The translations under genes were made by a program, and so were the position numbers. DNA of 19,824 nt from DASQFU01 sp035632955 (GTDB taxonomy: Bacteria > Eisenbacteria > RBG-16-71-46): the NCBI GenBank assembly GCA_035632955.1, contig DASQFU010000064.1, positions 1 through 19,824 of the forward strand, read 5' to 3'. Below are positions 7,594 through 16,103 of this stretch, piece after piece (the stretch's first letter is position 1; the number at the start of each line of letters is the position of its first letter). Below the pieces are notes generated by a model. It saw nothing but the letters and a program-made list of their open reading frames with translations. It ran no database searches and was not told the DNA's origin.

Positions 7594-10263
7594 TCATGGA
7601 AGTTTGGACGGCGGTGCGCCCGGGAGCGCGCCCGGCCGTCGCGGCGGCACCGGGCTTCCGCCGCTCCGGCTGGACTCGATCAGCGCGCGCACCTGCGGAT
7701 CGTCGGGATGGCGGCTGAGCCAGCGCTCGAGATATGCCAGCGCCGCTTCGTTCTGGCCGTTCTCCCACAACAGCGAATAGCCGGCCAGGTAGGCGTAGAA
7801 GTATTCCGGCTCGAGCTCGATCGCCCGATCGAATCCCTTCATTGCCTCCGCTCCGTTGCCCTGGAACATCTGCGTGACACCATAGAAGTAATGGGCCTCG
7901 GGGCTGCCGGGCGTGGACTTCACCAGCCGCTCGAAGAGCCGCATGGCTTTGACCGTGTCGCCCGCGTCCAGGTAGAAACGGCCGAGCGGGACCAGCACGT
8001 CGACGTATCCGGGGAACATGCGCTCGACCCGCTCCATCTCGGCGATCGCCTTGGGCAGCTCGCCGTGCCGCTGATGCCAGAACGCGAGTTGGAGATGTGC
8101 CGCCGCGTAGTTGCGCGACAGGGTCGAAGCGTTCTCGTCCTTGAACACGGTCGAGTCCCACGATCCGTCGGACCGGAACAGGCCGCGATACCGGAACGTC
8201 TCGTACATCGCGCGTCGCGTCGTCGGCACGTCGACCTCGGGCCCGAGCGTGTCGGGGTTGACGCGATACACGAGGCCCTCGAGCGTGAATTGTTTCTCGA
8301 ATCCCATGTGATCCGGAACCGTGACCGCGAAATACGGCTGCTTCTGCCAGCCCGCGGGCGTCCGGTTCTCGCGCATCATGTGCTCGACCATGTAGCGGTT
8401 GGTGTAGATCGGCTGATTCTGCGGGTCGTAGGTGATCCCGTAGCCGAGCACCTCGATGGTCTCGTCGTCCAGGCGAATCGGCACCTTCGGCGCCTCGTCG
8501 CGCAACTGATAGATGTACCAATCGGTGTTCAGCAGGCTCAGATTCACGACCCGCACGTCCTTGCGCAGGTTCTCGACCTGCTGCATGTACCAGAGCGGGA
8601 ACGTGTCGTTGTCGCCGTTCGTGAACACGAACGAATCGCGCGCGAGCGGGGCGAGCATGTTGTACGCGTAATCGCGGGCCACGTAGTTGCCGCTGCGGTC
8701 GTGCGTGAACCAGAAGTTCTTCATCATCAGGAACGGCTGCGCCACCATCAGCCCAGCGCACGCCATGGTCGCCAAGCGGCGCGAGCCACCGGGAGCGAAC
8801 GAGTTGCGGATCCAGGCGATGAACCACGCGCATCCCATGGCGATCCACAACGAGTAGGCGTGATAGCCACTCTGGAAGAAGTAGTCGCGCTCCCGCACTT
8901 CCTTGTCGGTGAAGTTGAGGAACGCGATCATCCCGAAGGTCGTGAGCCCGACGAACGTCCCGACCGTGAGGAACGAGGTTCGGTTGCGCCTCGCATGCCA
9001 CACGGCGCCGATCAACCCGAGCGCGATCGGCAACACCGCCCCCGGCGGCATCAGCCAGAACAGCCTCTGAACCCTTCCGACGCCTGCTTCGACCGGCGCC
9101 GGATCGGCGCCGTCGCCGCCAAACAGCAACCACTGGCGGCGGAAGTAGCGCCAGAACTCCTTGTTGAGCTGCGCCTCCAGCGACCCGCGCCGGACCAGCA
9201 TGCTGCTCTTCCCGTACTGCTCGCGTTCGAGCAGCGCCCGCAGGCGTTCCCAGTTGTCCGGGTTGCCCTCGTTGATCGCCGGATTCTGCGCCGCGCGGAT
9301 CGGCAGGTAGAGATGCGTCGAGTAGCCGAGGATCATGAGCAGCAGCGCGAGCGCCAGGATCCGGCCTTCCCGGTAGCGACGCGCCAGCATGACGAGCGGC
9401 ACGATCAACGCGGCCGCGGCGAGCAGCGCCGTCGCGGTCGTGAAGCTCTGATCGCCGAACGCGACCGCCGCGCTGATGGCACCGGCGACGGCCCCGCCGA
9501 TGGCGATCCAGCCGGACAGCTTCTTCTGCCACGCGTAAGCCAGGAATACGGCCGTGGACAGCGCGATCACCCCGCCGGCCATGCGTTCCAGTCCCATCGT
9601 CACCAGCAGCGACGAGAGGAACGGCATGGCGAACACCAGCGCCGCGCGCCGGTCCACGGCCGTGACCAGCACCATGAGCGGCAGTCCCATGATCGCCACG
9701 CCCAGGTGCAGCCCCACGCACAGCCACATCACGTAGACGCACACCAGCAACGGGCCCGAGGTCGGCCGCCGCTCGTGCGCTTCCCACCAGTTGAGCCCGA
9801 GCCACAGCACTAGGATCTGCGCGAGACTCATCAGGGCGTAGACCTCCGCCTCGATCGAGTTCTCCCAGAACGAGTCGGAGAAGGCGAGCAGCAGCGCTCC
9901 GGCGGCGGCTCCCGCCACCGCGATCCAGTCGTCGGACGGCTCGCGCGCTTCCCCCTGCGCGAGGCGGATGAGCTTGAGCCCGGTCATGAACGTCAGCATG
10001 ACGGCGAGCGCGGAAGCGATCGCCGAGAGCGCGTTGACGCGCTCGGCGATCGTCGCCCACGGCACCATCGTGGCGATCCGGCCGATCATCACGTAGAACG
10101 GGGTGCCGGGCGGATGCGGGATGCCGAGGATGTACGAGACGGCGATGAACTCGCCGGAATCCCAGAACGGGACCGTGGGCGTGAGGGTGATGAAGTAAAC
10201 GGACGCGGCGATCAGGAATACGACCAGGCTGAGCCCCAGCAACAGCCGGTGCGTCACTGCCAT
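7594..10263 (-). CDS. DUF2723 (TMEM260-like, GT-C type) membrane protein with C-terminal TPRs
   Basis: A large integral membrane protein of 889 residues. The DUF2723 domain occupies roughly residues 10-190: a first membrane helix, then FWDSGEF (33-39), whose Asp/Glu pair (D35, E38) sits where GT-C enzymes keep the catalytic acid, and the conserved GIPHPPGTPFYVMIGR. Further helices run to about 530, followed by a soluble region. About 722-855 holds four 34-residue TPRs ending in P-G, P-G, P-E and P-D. Human TMEM260, which shares DUF2723 and TPRs, is a protein O-mannosyltransferase, so a role in extracytoplasmic glycosylation is plausible here; the acceptor is unknown. ATG at 10263 is chosen over longer in-frame options because GGAAGGA lies seven bases before it; it overlaps the flippase-like gene by ten bases. 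It is the last gene of the long rib-linked cluster. The C-terminus is proline-rich. Confidence 0.88.
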   Translation of the reverse strand: MAVTHRLLLGLSLVVFLIAASVYFITLTPTVPFWDSGEFIAVSYILGIPHPPGTPFYVMIGRIATMVPWATIAERVNALSAIASALAVMLTFMTGLKLIRLAQGEAREPSDDWIAVAGAAAGALLLAFSDSFWENSIEAEVYALMSLAQILVLWLGLNWWEAHERRPTSGPLLVCVYVMWLCVGLHLGVAIMGLPLMVLVTAVDRRAALVFAMPFLSSLLVTMGLERMAGGVIALSTAVFLAYAWQKKLSGWIAIGGAVAGAISAAVAFGDQSFTTATALLAAAALIVPLVMLARRYREGRILALALLLMILGYSTHLYLPIRAAQNPAINEGNPDNWERLRALLEREQYGKSSMLVRRGSLEAQLNKEFWRYFRRQWLLFGGDGADPAPVEAGVGRVQRLFWLMPPGAVLPIALGLIGAVWHARRNRTSFLTVGTFVGLTTFGMIAFLNFTDKEVRERDYFFQSGYHAYSLWIAMGCAWFIAWIRNSFAPGGSRRLATMACAGLMVAQPFLMMKNFWFTHDRSGNYVARDYAYNMLAPLARDSFVFTNGDNDTFPLWYMQQVENLRKDVRVVNLSLLNTDWYIYQLRDEAPKVPIRLDDETIEVLGYGITYDPQNQPIYTNRYMVEHMMRENRTPAGWQKQPYFAVTVPDHMGFEKQFTLEGLVYRVNPDTLGPEVDVPTTRRAMYETFRYRGLFRSDGSWDSTVFKDENASTLSRNYAAAHLQLAFWHQRHGELPKAIAEMERVERMFPGYVDVLVPLGRFYLDAGDTVKAMRLFERLVKSTPGSPEAHYFYGVTQMFQGNGAEAMKGFDRAIELEPEYFYAYLAGYSLLWENGQNEAALAYLERWLSRHPDDPQVRALIESSRSGGSPVPPRRPGALPGAPPSKLP

Positions 10264-11258
10264 GCACGTCCTTCCTGCGCCCGGGCTCGGGCGCGCCGGC
10301 GGGGAATACGCGCCAGAAACACCAGGCCGCCGAGCAAGCTGACCGCGACCGCCACCACGTAGGTCATGAACTGGAGAGAGAACGCATGGGCCCGGTCCAC
10401 TCCGATCAGGCCGAACAGGACGATCCCTGCTCCTTCGCGTACGCCAATGCCATTGAGCGAAATCGGCAGCGAGACTATCACTGCGAGCAACGGCACGAAA
10501 AGGAAGAAGTAGGTCGTCGGAACGTTCAGACCCAGCGCGTGAGCCACCAGAACGTGCACGCCGACGCGCGCGAGCTGGGTGACGAGCGCGATCCCCATCA
10601 TCGAGGCGAACAGCGCGCGGCGTCCGCGGTATCCGTCCAGTCTCCGAGCCAGATCGTCGAGATGCGGCGTGAGCCCCCCGAGCCCGACGCGGTTCAGCAC
10701 CCGTTCGCACGCGGGCAGGAACGCCGGGTGGAAGATCGCCCACGCCAGCGTCACGCTCAGCACGAAGAACGCGACCAAGGCGAGATACAGCACGGTCAGG
10801 TGGAAGCGATCGAGGGCCGGGGTCGCGGTGACGAGCGCGAGGCTCGCGAGGGCGATCGTCCCGATCAGGCGATCCATCATCACCGCCGAGAGCGCCGCCG
10901 TCTTGGTCGGCCCGTAACGCGAGGCGTCCGCCACGCGCGCAATGTCGCCGCCGATGTTGGCCGGCAGGAAATTGTTGAAGAACAGTCCGACGTGGTAGTA
11001 CCCGAACACCTTCCAGAACGGGATGCGGATGTCCACGGCGCGCAGCAGGCGGCTCCACTGGTAGGAGCCGAGCACGTTGCTCGCGAGCAGCAGCAGCCAG
11101 GCCGCCACCAGCCACTCGACCCGCGCCTCGCGCAGCGTCGCCTCGAGCTGCGCGAGCGAGATGCGGCGGAACAGGAACGCGAACAGCCCGAGGCTCAACG
11201 CGATCTTCGCGAGCAGGATCAGCGTGCGGGTGGTGCGCGACCGGGCCGCAGCGGTCAC
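10254..11258 (-). CDS. Lysylphosphatidylglycerol synthase TM-region / YbhN (UPF0104) family membrane protein, flippase-like
   Basis: A 334-residue polytopic inner-membrane protein of the UPF0104/AglD/YbhN superfamily, associated with lipid or lipid-linked sugar translocation and with the membrane part of MprF. Seen directly: repeated hydrophobic helices from about residue 12 onward, the family segment FFNNFLPANIGGDIAR in the first third (canonical form FFN-x-FLP-x2-xGGD), and LPISLNGIGVREGAGIVLFG in the last third (canonical LPIS-x-GG-x-GVRE). GTG at 11258 gives a GTGA overlap with the GT4 gene and has GGAGCGG upstream; the frame is open further upstream, but only across the GT4 coding region. 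There is no C-terminal acetyltransferase domain, so it is not a full MprF. Lying between a GT4 and a GT-C-like protein, it may move or help present a glycolipid (inference). Confidence 0.88.
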   Translation of the reverse strand: MTAAARSRTTRTLILLAKIALSLGLFAFLFRRISLAQLEATLREARVEWLVAAWLLLLASNVLGSYQWSRLLRAVDIRIPFWKVFGYYHVGLFFNNFLPANIGGDIARVADASRYGPTKTAALSAVMMDRLIGTIALASLALVTATPALDRFHLTVLYLALVAFFVLSVTLAWAIFHPAFLPACERVLNRVGLGGLTPHLDDLARRLDGYRGRRALFASMMGIALVTQLARVGVHVLVAHALGLNVPTTYFFLFVPLLAVIVSLPISLNGIGVREGAGIVLFGLIGVDRAHAFSLQFMTYVVAVAVSLLGGLVFLARIPRRRARARAQEGRAWQ

Positions 11259-12388
11259 GACCGTGCCGCTCCGCTCGCGACGCCGAGCAGGACGTCGAGC
11301 GATCGCCGCGCGCAGTCGGCCCATTGATGGCGGGCCGCCCACGCGAGGCCGGCGGCCGCCAGTCGCTCGCGCAGGTCGCGATCTTCGAGCACGCGGACCA
11401 GGGCATCGGCAAGCGCGCCGTCGTCGCTGAACGGCACCAGCAGCCCGGTCTCGTCGCGGCGCACCGAATCGCGCAGACCCGGGCTGTCCGCGGCCACGAC
11501 CGCGGTGCCGCACGCGCCCGCCTCGACCACCGTCAAGCCCCAGCCTTCCTTCGGGGAGGGTTGCACGACCACCCACGCCTCCTGCATGCGACGCACCTTG
11601 TCGGCGAGCGGCAGGAAACCGGCGAAGTGGACGGCGTGCGCGACGCCGAGCCGCGCCGCCGCGAGCCGCAGCTCGGGTCCGAAGGGTCCGTCGCCGATCA
11701 CGATCAGCCGGGCCTGCGGCACGCGCGCGAGCACTCGCGGTAGCGTGCGCATCACCCAGTCCACTCCCTTGTAGCGCCGCAGCCGGCCGACGAACACGAT
11801 CGTCGGCTGCGGGCTCTTCGGCACCGCCGGGTTGGTTTGGTAGACCTGGTGATCGAGCCCGCAGTGCACGACCTCGACGTGCTCGGGCGCGATGCCGCGG
11901 CGGCGCAGATCGTCCCGCGTGCTCTCGGAGATGACGAGAAAGCGCGCCTGCCGGTAGGCGAGCGGAATCAGCGCTTCGAGCGCGACGACGTAGGCGGCCA
12001 CCAGCGGGTGGGTCTCACGGAAGGCGGTGCTGCCGAACAGGTGCGGAACGATTACCGCCACCGGCCGGTCGTTCCACCAGGGCGTGAAGCACGGCACCTT
12101 GTTGATGTCTTCGACGATCAGATCCGGAGCCGGCGAACGGAACTCGCGTGCCAGCACGCGAGGAAGGATCAGGTTGAAGTTCCACCACGAGCCGCGGCGC
12201 ACGATCCGCATGTCGCGATGCTCGCACTCGGGAAGGCCGCCGGGGAATCCGCTCGCGAGCCAGGTGACCTGGAAGCCGCGCGCCACCGCCTCCTGCAGAA
12301 TCGCCTCGAGATGCAGCTCGGCGCCGCCCGCTTCGGGATGCTCGGGATCGCGAAAGTTGACGGCCAGGACGTTAACGGTGCGGCTCAC
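11255..12388 (-). CDS. GT4 family glycosyltransferase (GT-B fold)
   Basis: A 377-residue GT4-class retaining glycosyltransferase. It opens with a short strand, then the GGAE motif (21-24) typical of the donor/acceptor interface. The C-terminal half contains IVFVGRLRRYKGVDW, an IGDGP turn, and EGWGLTVVEAGACGTAVVAADSPGLRDSV. The last is the E-x7-E nucleotide-sugar-binding element (EGWGLTVVE) with the usual change-of-mind AxDSPGLR loop. GTG at 12388 makes a GTGA overlap with the methyltransferase stop and is followed by the family N-terminus; upstream in-frame codons only shadow the methyltransferase. It is translationally linked to the flippase-like gene that follows. Likely acts on a lipid carrier or on a secreted-protein glycan, but the donor and acceptor are not identifiable from sequence. 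Confidence 0.92.
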   Translation of the reverse strand: MSRTVNVLAVNFRDPEHPEAGGAELHLEAILQEAVARGFQVTWLASGFPGGLPECEHRDMRIVRRGSWWNFNLILPRVLAREFRSPAPDLIVEDINKVPCFTPWWNDRPVAVIVPHLFGSTAFRETHPLVAAYVVALEALIPLAYRQARFLVISESTRDDLRRRGIAPEHVEVVHCGLDHQVYQTNPAVPKSPQPTIVFVGRLRRYKGVDWVMRTLPRVLARVPQARLIVIGDGPFGPELRLAAARLGVAHAVHFAGFLPLADKVRRMQEAWVVVQPSPKEGWGLTVVEAGACGTAVVAADSPGLRDSVRRDETGLLVPFSDDGALADALVRVLEDRDLRERLAAAGLAWAARHQWADCARRSLDVLLGVASGAARS

Positions 12389-13167
12389 GGCTTCTCGGCC
12401 ACCGTGCCGATCACGTGGCAGGTGTAGAGCGCCCAGCGCCGGTGCCGCAATCCCCGCCGCCAACCCTCCCACATCGCTTGCCACCAGGCCGGACCCTTGG
12501 GCTCGAGCGGAAGCACGAGCCGCAGCGCGCGCTTGAGCACTTCGCGCACGACGCGGTAGCCGAGACCGGGCACCATCCAATCGCCGTACGTGCGGCGGAC
12601 CGCGAGTCCCGCGGCCTGGCACGTGCGCTCGAGCTCGGCGGGCGTGAACTGCGTCTCCCAGCCCGCGAACCACGCGTTGAACGCGATCAGCGTCTGCTTC
12701 ATCACCGTGTAGGCGTGAAACGTCTGCGGCACGTCCACCACCACGCGGCCGCCGTGCCGCGTCACGCGTGCGTTCTCGCGCAGCAGCGGGTTCGGGTCGC
12801 GGAAATGCTCGAGCAATCCCTGGTGAAACACGATCTCGAACGTGTGATCGCGAAACGGCAACGCGAGCGCATCGGCGCGCACCAGATGCACGACGACCCC
12901 CTGGTCGCGCGCCTGCCGGCGGACCAGCTCGAGCGACGTCGGCGAATAATCCAGCACGACGCCGGTCGCGCCCGCACGGACCAGACCGAGCGTGTCGCGG
13001 CCGGAGCCGGCGCCCACCTCCAGCACCGGCCGCCCCGCGACCGGACCGTCCGCGAGGATCTCGCGCACCAGCCGGTCGCCCGTCGAATAGGTCTGGTCGA
13101 GGTTGGCGTGGCCCCGCCAGTACGACTCCCAGTGGCCGAGCGTCGAGACGCGCGGCGCCACCGTCAT
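12385..13167 (-). CDS. SAM-dependent class I methyltransferase (Methyltransf_11 type)
   Basis: A 260-residue soluble methyltransferase. Motif I is VLEVGAGSGRD (48-58), with VVLDYSPTSLE (70-80) as the acidic end of strand 2 and VRADALALPFRDHTFEIVFHQGLLEHF as the motif II/III region. The HQGLLEHFRDP form is common in small-molecule and lipid methyltransferases of Methyltransf_11. The remaining C-terminal third is rich in Trp and basic residues and may contact a membrane-associated substrate. ATG at 13167 forms an ATGA overlap with the phosphoesterase stop; longer in-frame options overlap that gene heavily and lack family sequence. Position between a phosphoesterase and a GT4 suggests methylation of a glycan or lipid intermediate, but the substrate is unknown. 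Confidence 0.88.
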   Translation of the reverse strand: MTVAPRVSTLGHWESYWRGHANLDQTYSTGDRLVREILADGPVAGRPVLEVGAGSGRDTLGLVRAGATGVVLDYSPTSLELVRRQARDQGVVVHLVRADALALPFRDHTFEIVFHQGLLEHFRDPNPLLRENARVTRHGGRVVVDVPQTFHAYTVMKQTLIAFNAWFAGWETQFTPAELERTCQAAGLAVRRTYGDWMVPGLGYRVVREVLKRALRLVLPLEPKGPAWWQAMWEGWRRGLRHRRWALYTCHVIGTVAEKP

Positions 13168-13889
13168 TCCCCCCACTGCAAGCGCTCGGCGAGGAACTGG
13201 GGCAAGCCGGCGTCCTGAATGCGCTTCATCGCTCCCGCGATGTCGTACTCGAGGCGCATGTGGCGAACCAGCTTCGCGCCTTCGTCGTACAGCAGATAAC
13301 CTGCGCGTGGATCGCCGTCGCGAGGCTGTCCGACGCTCGCGACGTTGATCAGGTAGCGATGTCCCTTCTCGATCCGGATCTCGGACATGCGGCTGTAGCG
13401 AATTCGACCGTTGTGGCGGTCGAACGTGCCCGGATAGTGCGAGTGGCCGATGAAGCACAAGGTCTCGCGGTAAGCCGACATCTCCTCCTCGGCCTCGATC
13501 GGCGACAAGACGTAGTGCCAGTCCTCGGGCTGCGCCGGCGAGGCGTGCACCAGCAGGGTCTCGCGCCACACGATCGAGAACGGCAGCTGCTCGAGATAGG
13601 CGCGGTTGTCCGCGGTCAGGGTCGTCTCCGTCCATTGCGCCGCGACCGCGGCGTTGGAGTTGAAGTACGAGAGCCGCAGGCGTCCGCACGCCGCCAGATC
13701 GTGGTTGCCGGCCACGGCATGCTCGATCAGAGGACGCAGGCGCTCGATGCATTCGTTGGGCGACGCGCCGTAACCGACGAAGTCGCCGAGGCACAGGATC
13801 GTCGCCGGCTTGTGGCGCTCGATGTCGCCGAGCACGGCTTCGAGCGCTTCGAGGTTGCCGTGAATGTCGGAGACGATCGCGTGCAGCAT
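13164..13889 (-). CDS. Calcineurin-like metallophosphoesterase (YfcE/PF12850-type)
   Basis: A 241-residue metal-dependent phosphoesterase. The dinuclear metal site is visible: SDIHGN with D8 and H10, LGDFVGYG with D36, GNHD (61-64), VHAS with H115 and GHSH (148-151). The order and spacing match the small calcineurin-like superfamily 2 phosphodiesterases, many of which are related to diadenosine polyphosphatases and YfcE. No signal peptide or membrane helix is present, so it should be cytoplasmic. ATG at 13889 shares a TGATG junction with the nusB stop and has GAGGAG six bases upstream, a strong ribosome site. Substrate unknown; it could be an RNA, nucleotide or sugar-phosphate phosphatase. 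This organism's pathway also needs a phosphatase for the riboflavin intermediate, usually a HAD enzyme, and nothing here shows that this protein does that job. Confidence 0.9.
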   Translation of the reverse strand: MLHAIVSDIHGNLEALEAVLGDIERHKPATILCLGDFVGYGASPNECIERLRPLIEHAVAGNHDLAACGRLRLSYFNSNAAVAAQWTETTLTADNRAYLEQLPFSIVWRETLLVHASPAQPEDWHYVLSPIEAEEEMSAYRETLCFIGHSHYPGTFDRHNGRIRYSRMSEIRIEKGHRYLINVASVGQPRDGDPRAGYLLYDEGAKLVRHMRLEYDIAGAMKRIQDAGLPQFLAERLQWGE

Positions 13890-14320
13890 CACAGCTCCTC
13901 GGGGCGCAGCGCCCGCGCCACGCGATCGAGCACGCCGTTGACGAAGCGCCCCGACTCCTCGGATCCGAAACGCTTGGCGATATCGATCGCTTCGTCCAGC
14001 ACCACGCGGACCGGCGTGCCGGGACGGCTCAACAGCTCGGCGGTGGCGGTGCGCAGCACGGAGCGGTCGGTCGCCGCCAGGCGTTCCAGCTCCCAATGCT
14101 GCGCCGCGCGCCCGACGATCTCGTCCACCTCGGCGCTGCGACCCTCGAGCAACTTCATCACGTCGTCGATCAGCTCGAGCTGGTCGGCGCTCAAGTGCTC
14201 GCCCTCGCGCGCGGTCTTCCAGACGTTCGCGTAGCGCTCGCCCATCAGGTCCGCCTGGTAGGCGAGCCGGAACAGGAGCTCGCGGGCGCGCCGGCGCGCG
14301 CCTTCGGTGTGCGTGCTCAT
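13889..14320 (-). CDS. nusB: Transcription antitermination factor NusB
   Basis: A 143-residue all-helical RNA-binding factor that works with NusE (ribosomal protein S10) at boxA sites in antitermination of rRNA operons. The diagnostic N-terminal pattern RRRARELLFRLAYQADL (about 9-25) and the C-terminal half are conserved: DRSVLRTATAELL, VVLDEAIDIAKRFGSEESGRFVNGVLDRVAR. The FVNGVLD block is a hallmark of NusB. ATG at 14320 makes an ATGA overlap with ribH, and the stop overlaps the phosphoesterase start by one base. A ribH-nusB pairing is common in bacteria and supports both calls. The frame is open further upstream but only across ribH. Confidence 0.95.
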   Translation of the reverse strand: MSTHTEGARRRARELLFRLAYQADLMGERYANVWKTAREGEHLSADQLELIDDVMKLLEGRSAEVDEIVGRAAQHWELERLAATDRSVLRTATAELLSRPGTPVRVVLDEAIDIAKRFGSEESGRFVNGVLDRVARALRPEEL

Positions 14321-14787
14321 CGCGCCTCCGCGCGGCGGAGCTGCGCCATATGCACGGCCGCGAGCGCGATCTCGGCGCCCCGGTTGCCGTGGGCGCCGCC
14401 GCTGCGCGCCGCCGCATGCTCGGCGGCCGGAACCGCGAGCACGCCGTGAAGCACCGGCACGCCGGTGTCGAGCATCACCCGCATCAGGCCGTGCGTCGCG
14501 GCTGCGGCGACCAGGCGGAAGTGCTCCGTCTCGCCGCGAATCAGCACTCCGAACGCGAGCACGGCGTCGAAGCGACCGGAAGCGGCCGCCCAGCGCGCAC
14601 CCAGGGGCAGCTCGAAGCTGCCGGGCACCCACCGCACTTCGAGATCGCCGTCGGCGGCGCCGCGACGCTTCAGCACCTCGAGCGCGCCGTCGACGAGACG
14701 GCGCACGTAGGCCTCGTTGAAGCGCGCGGCCACGAGGCAGTATCGGTGGCCGCGGGCGTCGAGCTCGGGACCGGTCTCGTTCGGCAT
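14317..14787 (-). CDS. ribH: 6,7-dimethyl-8-ribityllumazine synthase
   Basis: Condenses 5-amino-6-ribitylamino-uracil with 3,4-dihydroxy-2-butanone 4-phosphate to make 6,7-dimethyl-8-ribityllumazine. At 156 residues it has the usual length. Key motifs are AARFNEAY (20-27; the F-N substrate contact), VPGSFELP (54-61), and GVLIRGETEHFRLV (80-93) with the catalytic-region His at 89. Beyond it are VPVLHGVLAVPAAEHAAARSG and GNRGAEIALAAVHMA near the C-terminus; the canonical GVLT segment is altered to GVLA and the EQA to EHA. ATG at 14787 (TGATG with the ribBA stop) is chosen since GGGGAG lies five bases before it; an in-frame GTG one codon earlier (14790) would give a GTGA overlap but leaves only two bases of spacing. 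It usually forms 60-mers or pentamers. Confidence 0.95.
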   Translation of the reverse strand: MPNETGPELDARGHRYCLVAARFNEAYVRRLVDGALEVLKRRGAADGDLEVRWVPGSFELPLGARWAAASGRFDAVLAFGVLIRGETEHFRLVAAAATHGLMRVMLDTGVPVLHGVLAVPAAEHAAARSGGAHGNRGAEIALAAVHMAQLRRAEAR

Positions 14788-16103
14788 CACGTCTCCCCGA
14801 GCTTGAGATCGAGCAGATGGCCCAGCTTGTCGCGCTTGGTCGCGAGATAGCGACGGTTGTGGCGCGTCGCCGGCACGTCGATCGGAACCCGCCGGACGAT
14901 CTTCAGTCCATGCGCTTCGAGGCCGACCAGCTTGCGGGGATTGTTGGTGAGCACCTCGATCTCGCGGACGCCGAGATCCACGAGGATCTGGGCGCCGATC
15001 CCGTAGTCACGCAGGTCGGCCGGAAATCCGAGCCGCACGTTCGCCTCGACCGTGTCGAGACCGCGATCCTGCAGCGCATACGCGCGCAGTTTGTTCGCCA
15101 GCCCGATGCCGCGCCCTTCCTGGCGGAGATAGAGGAGCACGCCGCGGCCGCGCTTGGCGATCGCCCGCAGCGCCGCGTGCAGTTGCGTTCCGCAGTCGCA
15201 GCGCTGTGAGCCGAACACATCGCCGGTCAAACACTGCGAGTGGACTCGGACCAGCACCGGTCCGCCGCTGCGCACGCGACCCTTGACGAGCGCGAGGTGA
15301 TGCTCGCCCTCGATGCGGCTCTCGTAGAGATGCAGCTGAAAGCGCCCCTCTTCCGTCGGCAGCGGCACCGACACCAGCCGCTCGACCAGCACTTCCCGCT
15401 TGCTCCGATGCTGGATCAGATCCTTGATCGTCAGGATGCCGAGGCGATGCTTGCGCGCGAAGCGTTCGAGCTCCGGCAATCGCGCCATGCGGCCGTTCTC
15501 GGACAGGATTTCGCACACCGCGGCGACCGGTCGCAGCCCGGCGAGCGCGCACAGGTCGGGCGCCGCCTCCGTGTGTCCGGCGCGCCTCAACACGCCGCCC
15601 GGGACGGCGCGCAGCGGGAAGATGTGGCCTGGTCGCACGAGATCGTCCGCGCGGGTCTTCGGATGGGCCAGCACTCTCAGCGTCTTCGCGCGATCGAACG
15701 CCGAGGTCCCGGTGGTCGTCCCCTTCACGGCGTCCACGGACTCCGTGAACGGCGTGCCGAACTTGGCGGTGTTCTGCGCGACCATGAGCTTGAGCCCGAG
15801 CCGCTCGGCGATCTCCGGCGTCATCGGCGCGCACAGGATGCCGCGCCCGTGCTTGACGGCGAAGTTCACCATCTCGGCGGTCGCCTTCTCGGCCGCGAAC
15901 ACGAGGTCGCCTTCGTTCTCGCGGTCCGCATCGTCGACCACGATCACCATCCGGCCGGCCTTGATCCGGCGCACCGCCTCCGGCACCGCGAGAAACATGC
16001 CCCGGTCGCGGCCCGCCATCGCCGGTGTGCGCGCCGCGGCGGTGCGCGGCGCCGGGCGTTCGGCGGCCGCGCGCGCCGCGGCCGCGGCGATCCGCCGGCT
16101 CAC
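14787..16103 (-). CDS. ribBA: Bifunctional 3,4-dihydroxy-2-butanone 4-phosphate synthase / GTP cyclohydrolase II
   Basis: Supplies both early riboflavin precursors: the N-terminal RibB domain converts ribulose 5-phosphate to 3,4-dihydroxy-2-butanone 4-phosphate, and the C-terminal RibA domain opens GTP. RibB motifs are VVDDADRENEGDLV (55-68), FTESVDA (119-125), TTTGTSAFDRAKTLR (129-143), RPGHIFPLRA (157-166) and GHTEAAPDL (176-184). RibA has the zinc triad C291, C302 and C304 in CLTGDVFGSQRCDCG, then LRQEGRGIGLANKLRAY and LTNNPRKLVGLEAHG. Start: GTG at 16103, in a GTGA overlap with ribE and with GGGAGGA upstream. This gives an Ala/Arg-rich extension of about 28 residues before the domain; ATG at 16019 would remove it but has no good ribosome site. 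Both halves look catalytically intact. Confidence 0.95.
   Translation of the reverse strand: MSRRIAAAAARAAAERPAPRTAAARTPAMAGRDRGMFLAVPEAVRRIKAGRMVIVVDDADRENEGDLVFAAEKATAEMVNFAVKHGRGILCAPMTPEIAERLGLKLMVAQNTAKFGTPFTESVDAVKGTTTGTSAFDRAKTLRVLAHPKTRADDLVRPGHIFPLRAVPGGVLRRAGHTEAAPDLCALAGLRPVAAVCEILSENGRMARLPELERFARKHRLGILTIKDLIQHRSKREVLVERLVSVPLPTEEGRFQLHLYESRIEGEHHLALVKGRVRSGGPVLVRVHSQCLTGDVFGSQRCDCGTQLHAALRAIAKRGRGVLLYLRQEGRGIGLANKLRAYALQDRGLDTVEANVRLGFPADLRDYGIGAQILVDLGVREIEVLTNNPRKLVGLEAHGLKIVRRVPIDVPATRHNRRYLATKRDKLGHLLDLKLGET

Noticed and set aside
7291..9813. Very long plus-strand open frame (840 codons) opposite the DUF2723 gene.
   Set aside because: Its translation is dominated by Arg, His, Gln and Glu with no domain or motif. 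It mirrors the codon bias of a high-GC gene on the other strand, which clearly encodes a DUF2723-TPR protein.
7508..10267. Minus-strand open frame of 919 codons in another frame of the DUF2723 gene.
   Set aside because: Ala/Arg/Gly/His-rich frame-shifted reading of the same region; the alternative frame has membrane helices, the DSGE motif and four TPRs.
10254..11258. The flippase-like protein as MprF (lysyl-phosphatidylglycerol synthase).
   Set aside because: It has only the membrane domain; the soluble aminoacyl-transferase domain that makes lysyl-phosphatidylglycerol is absent.
13164..13889. The phosphoesterase as the missing riboflavin-pathway phosphatase.
   Set aside because: The known enzymes for that step are HAD-type phosphatases; location in the operon alone is not enough to assign the activity to a calcineurin-like protein.
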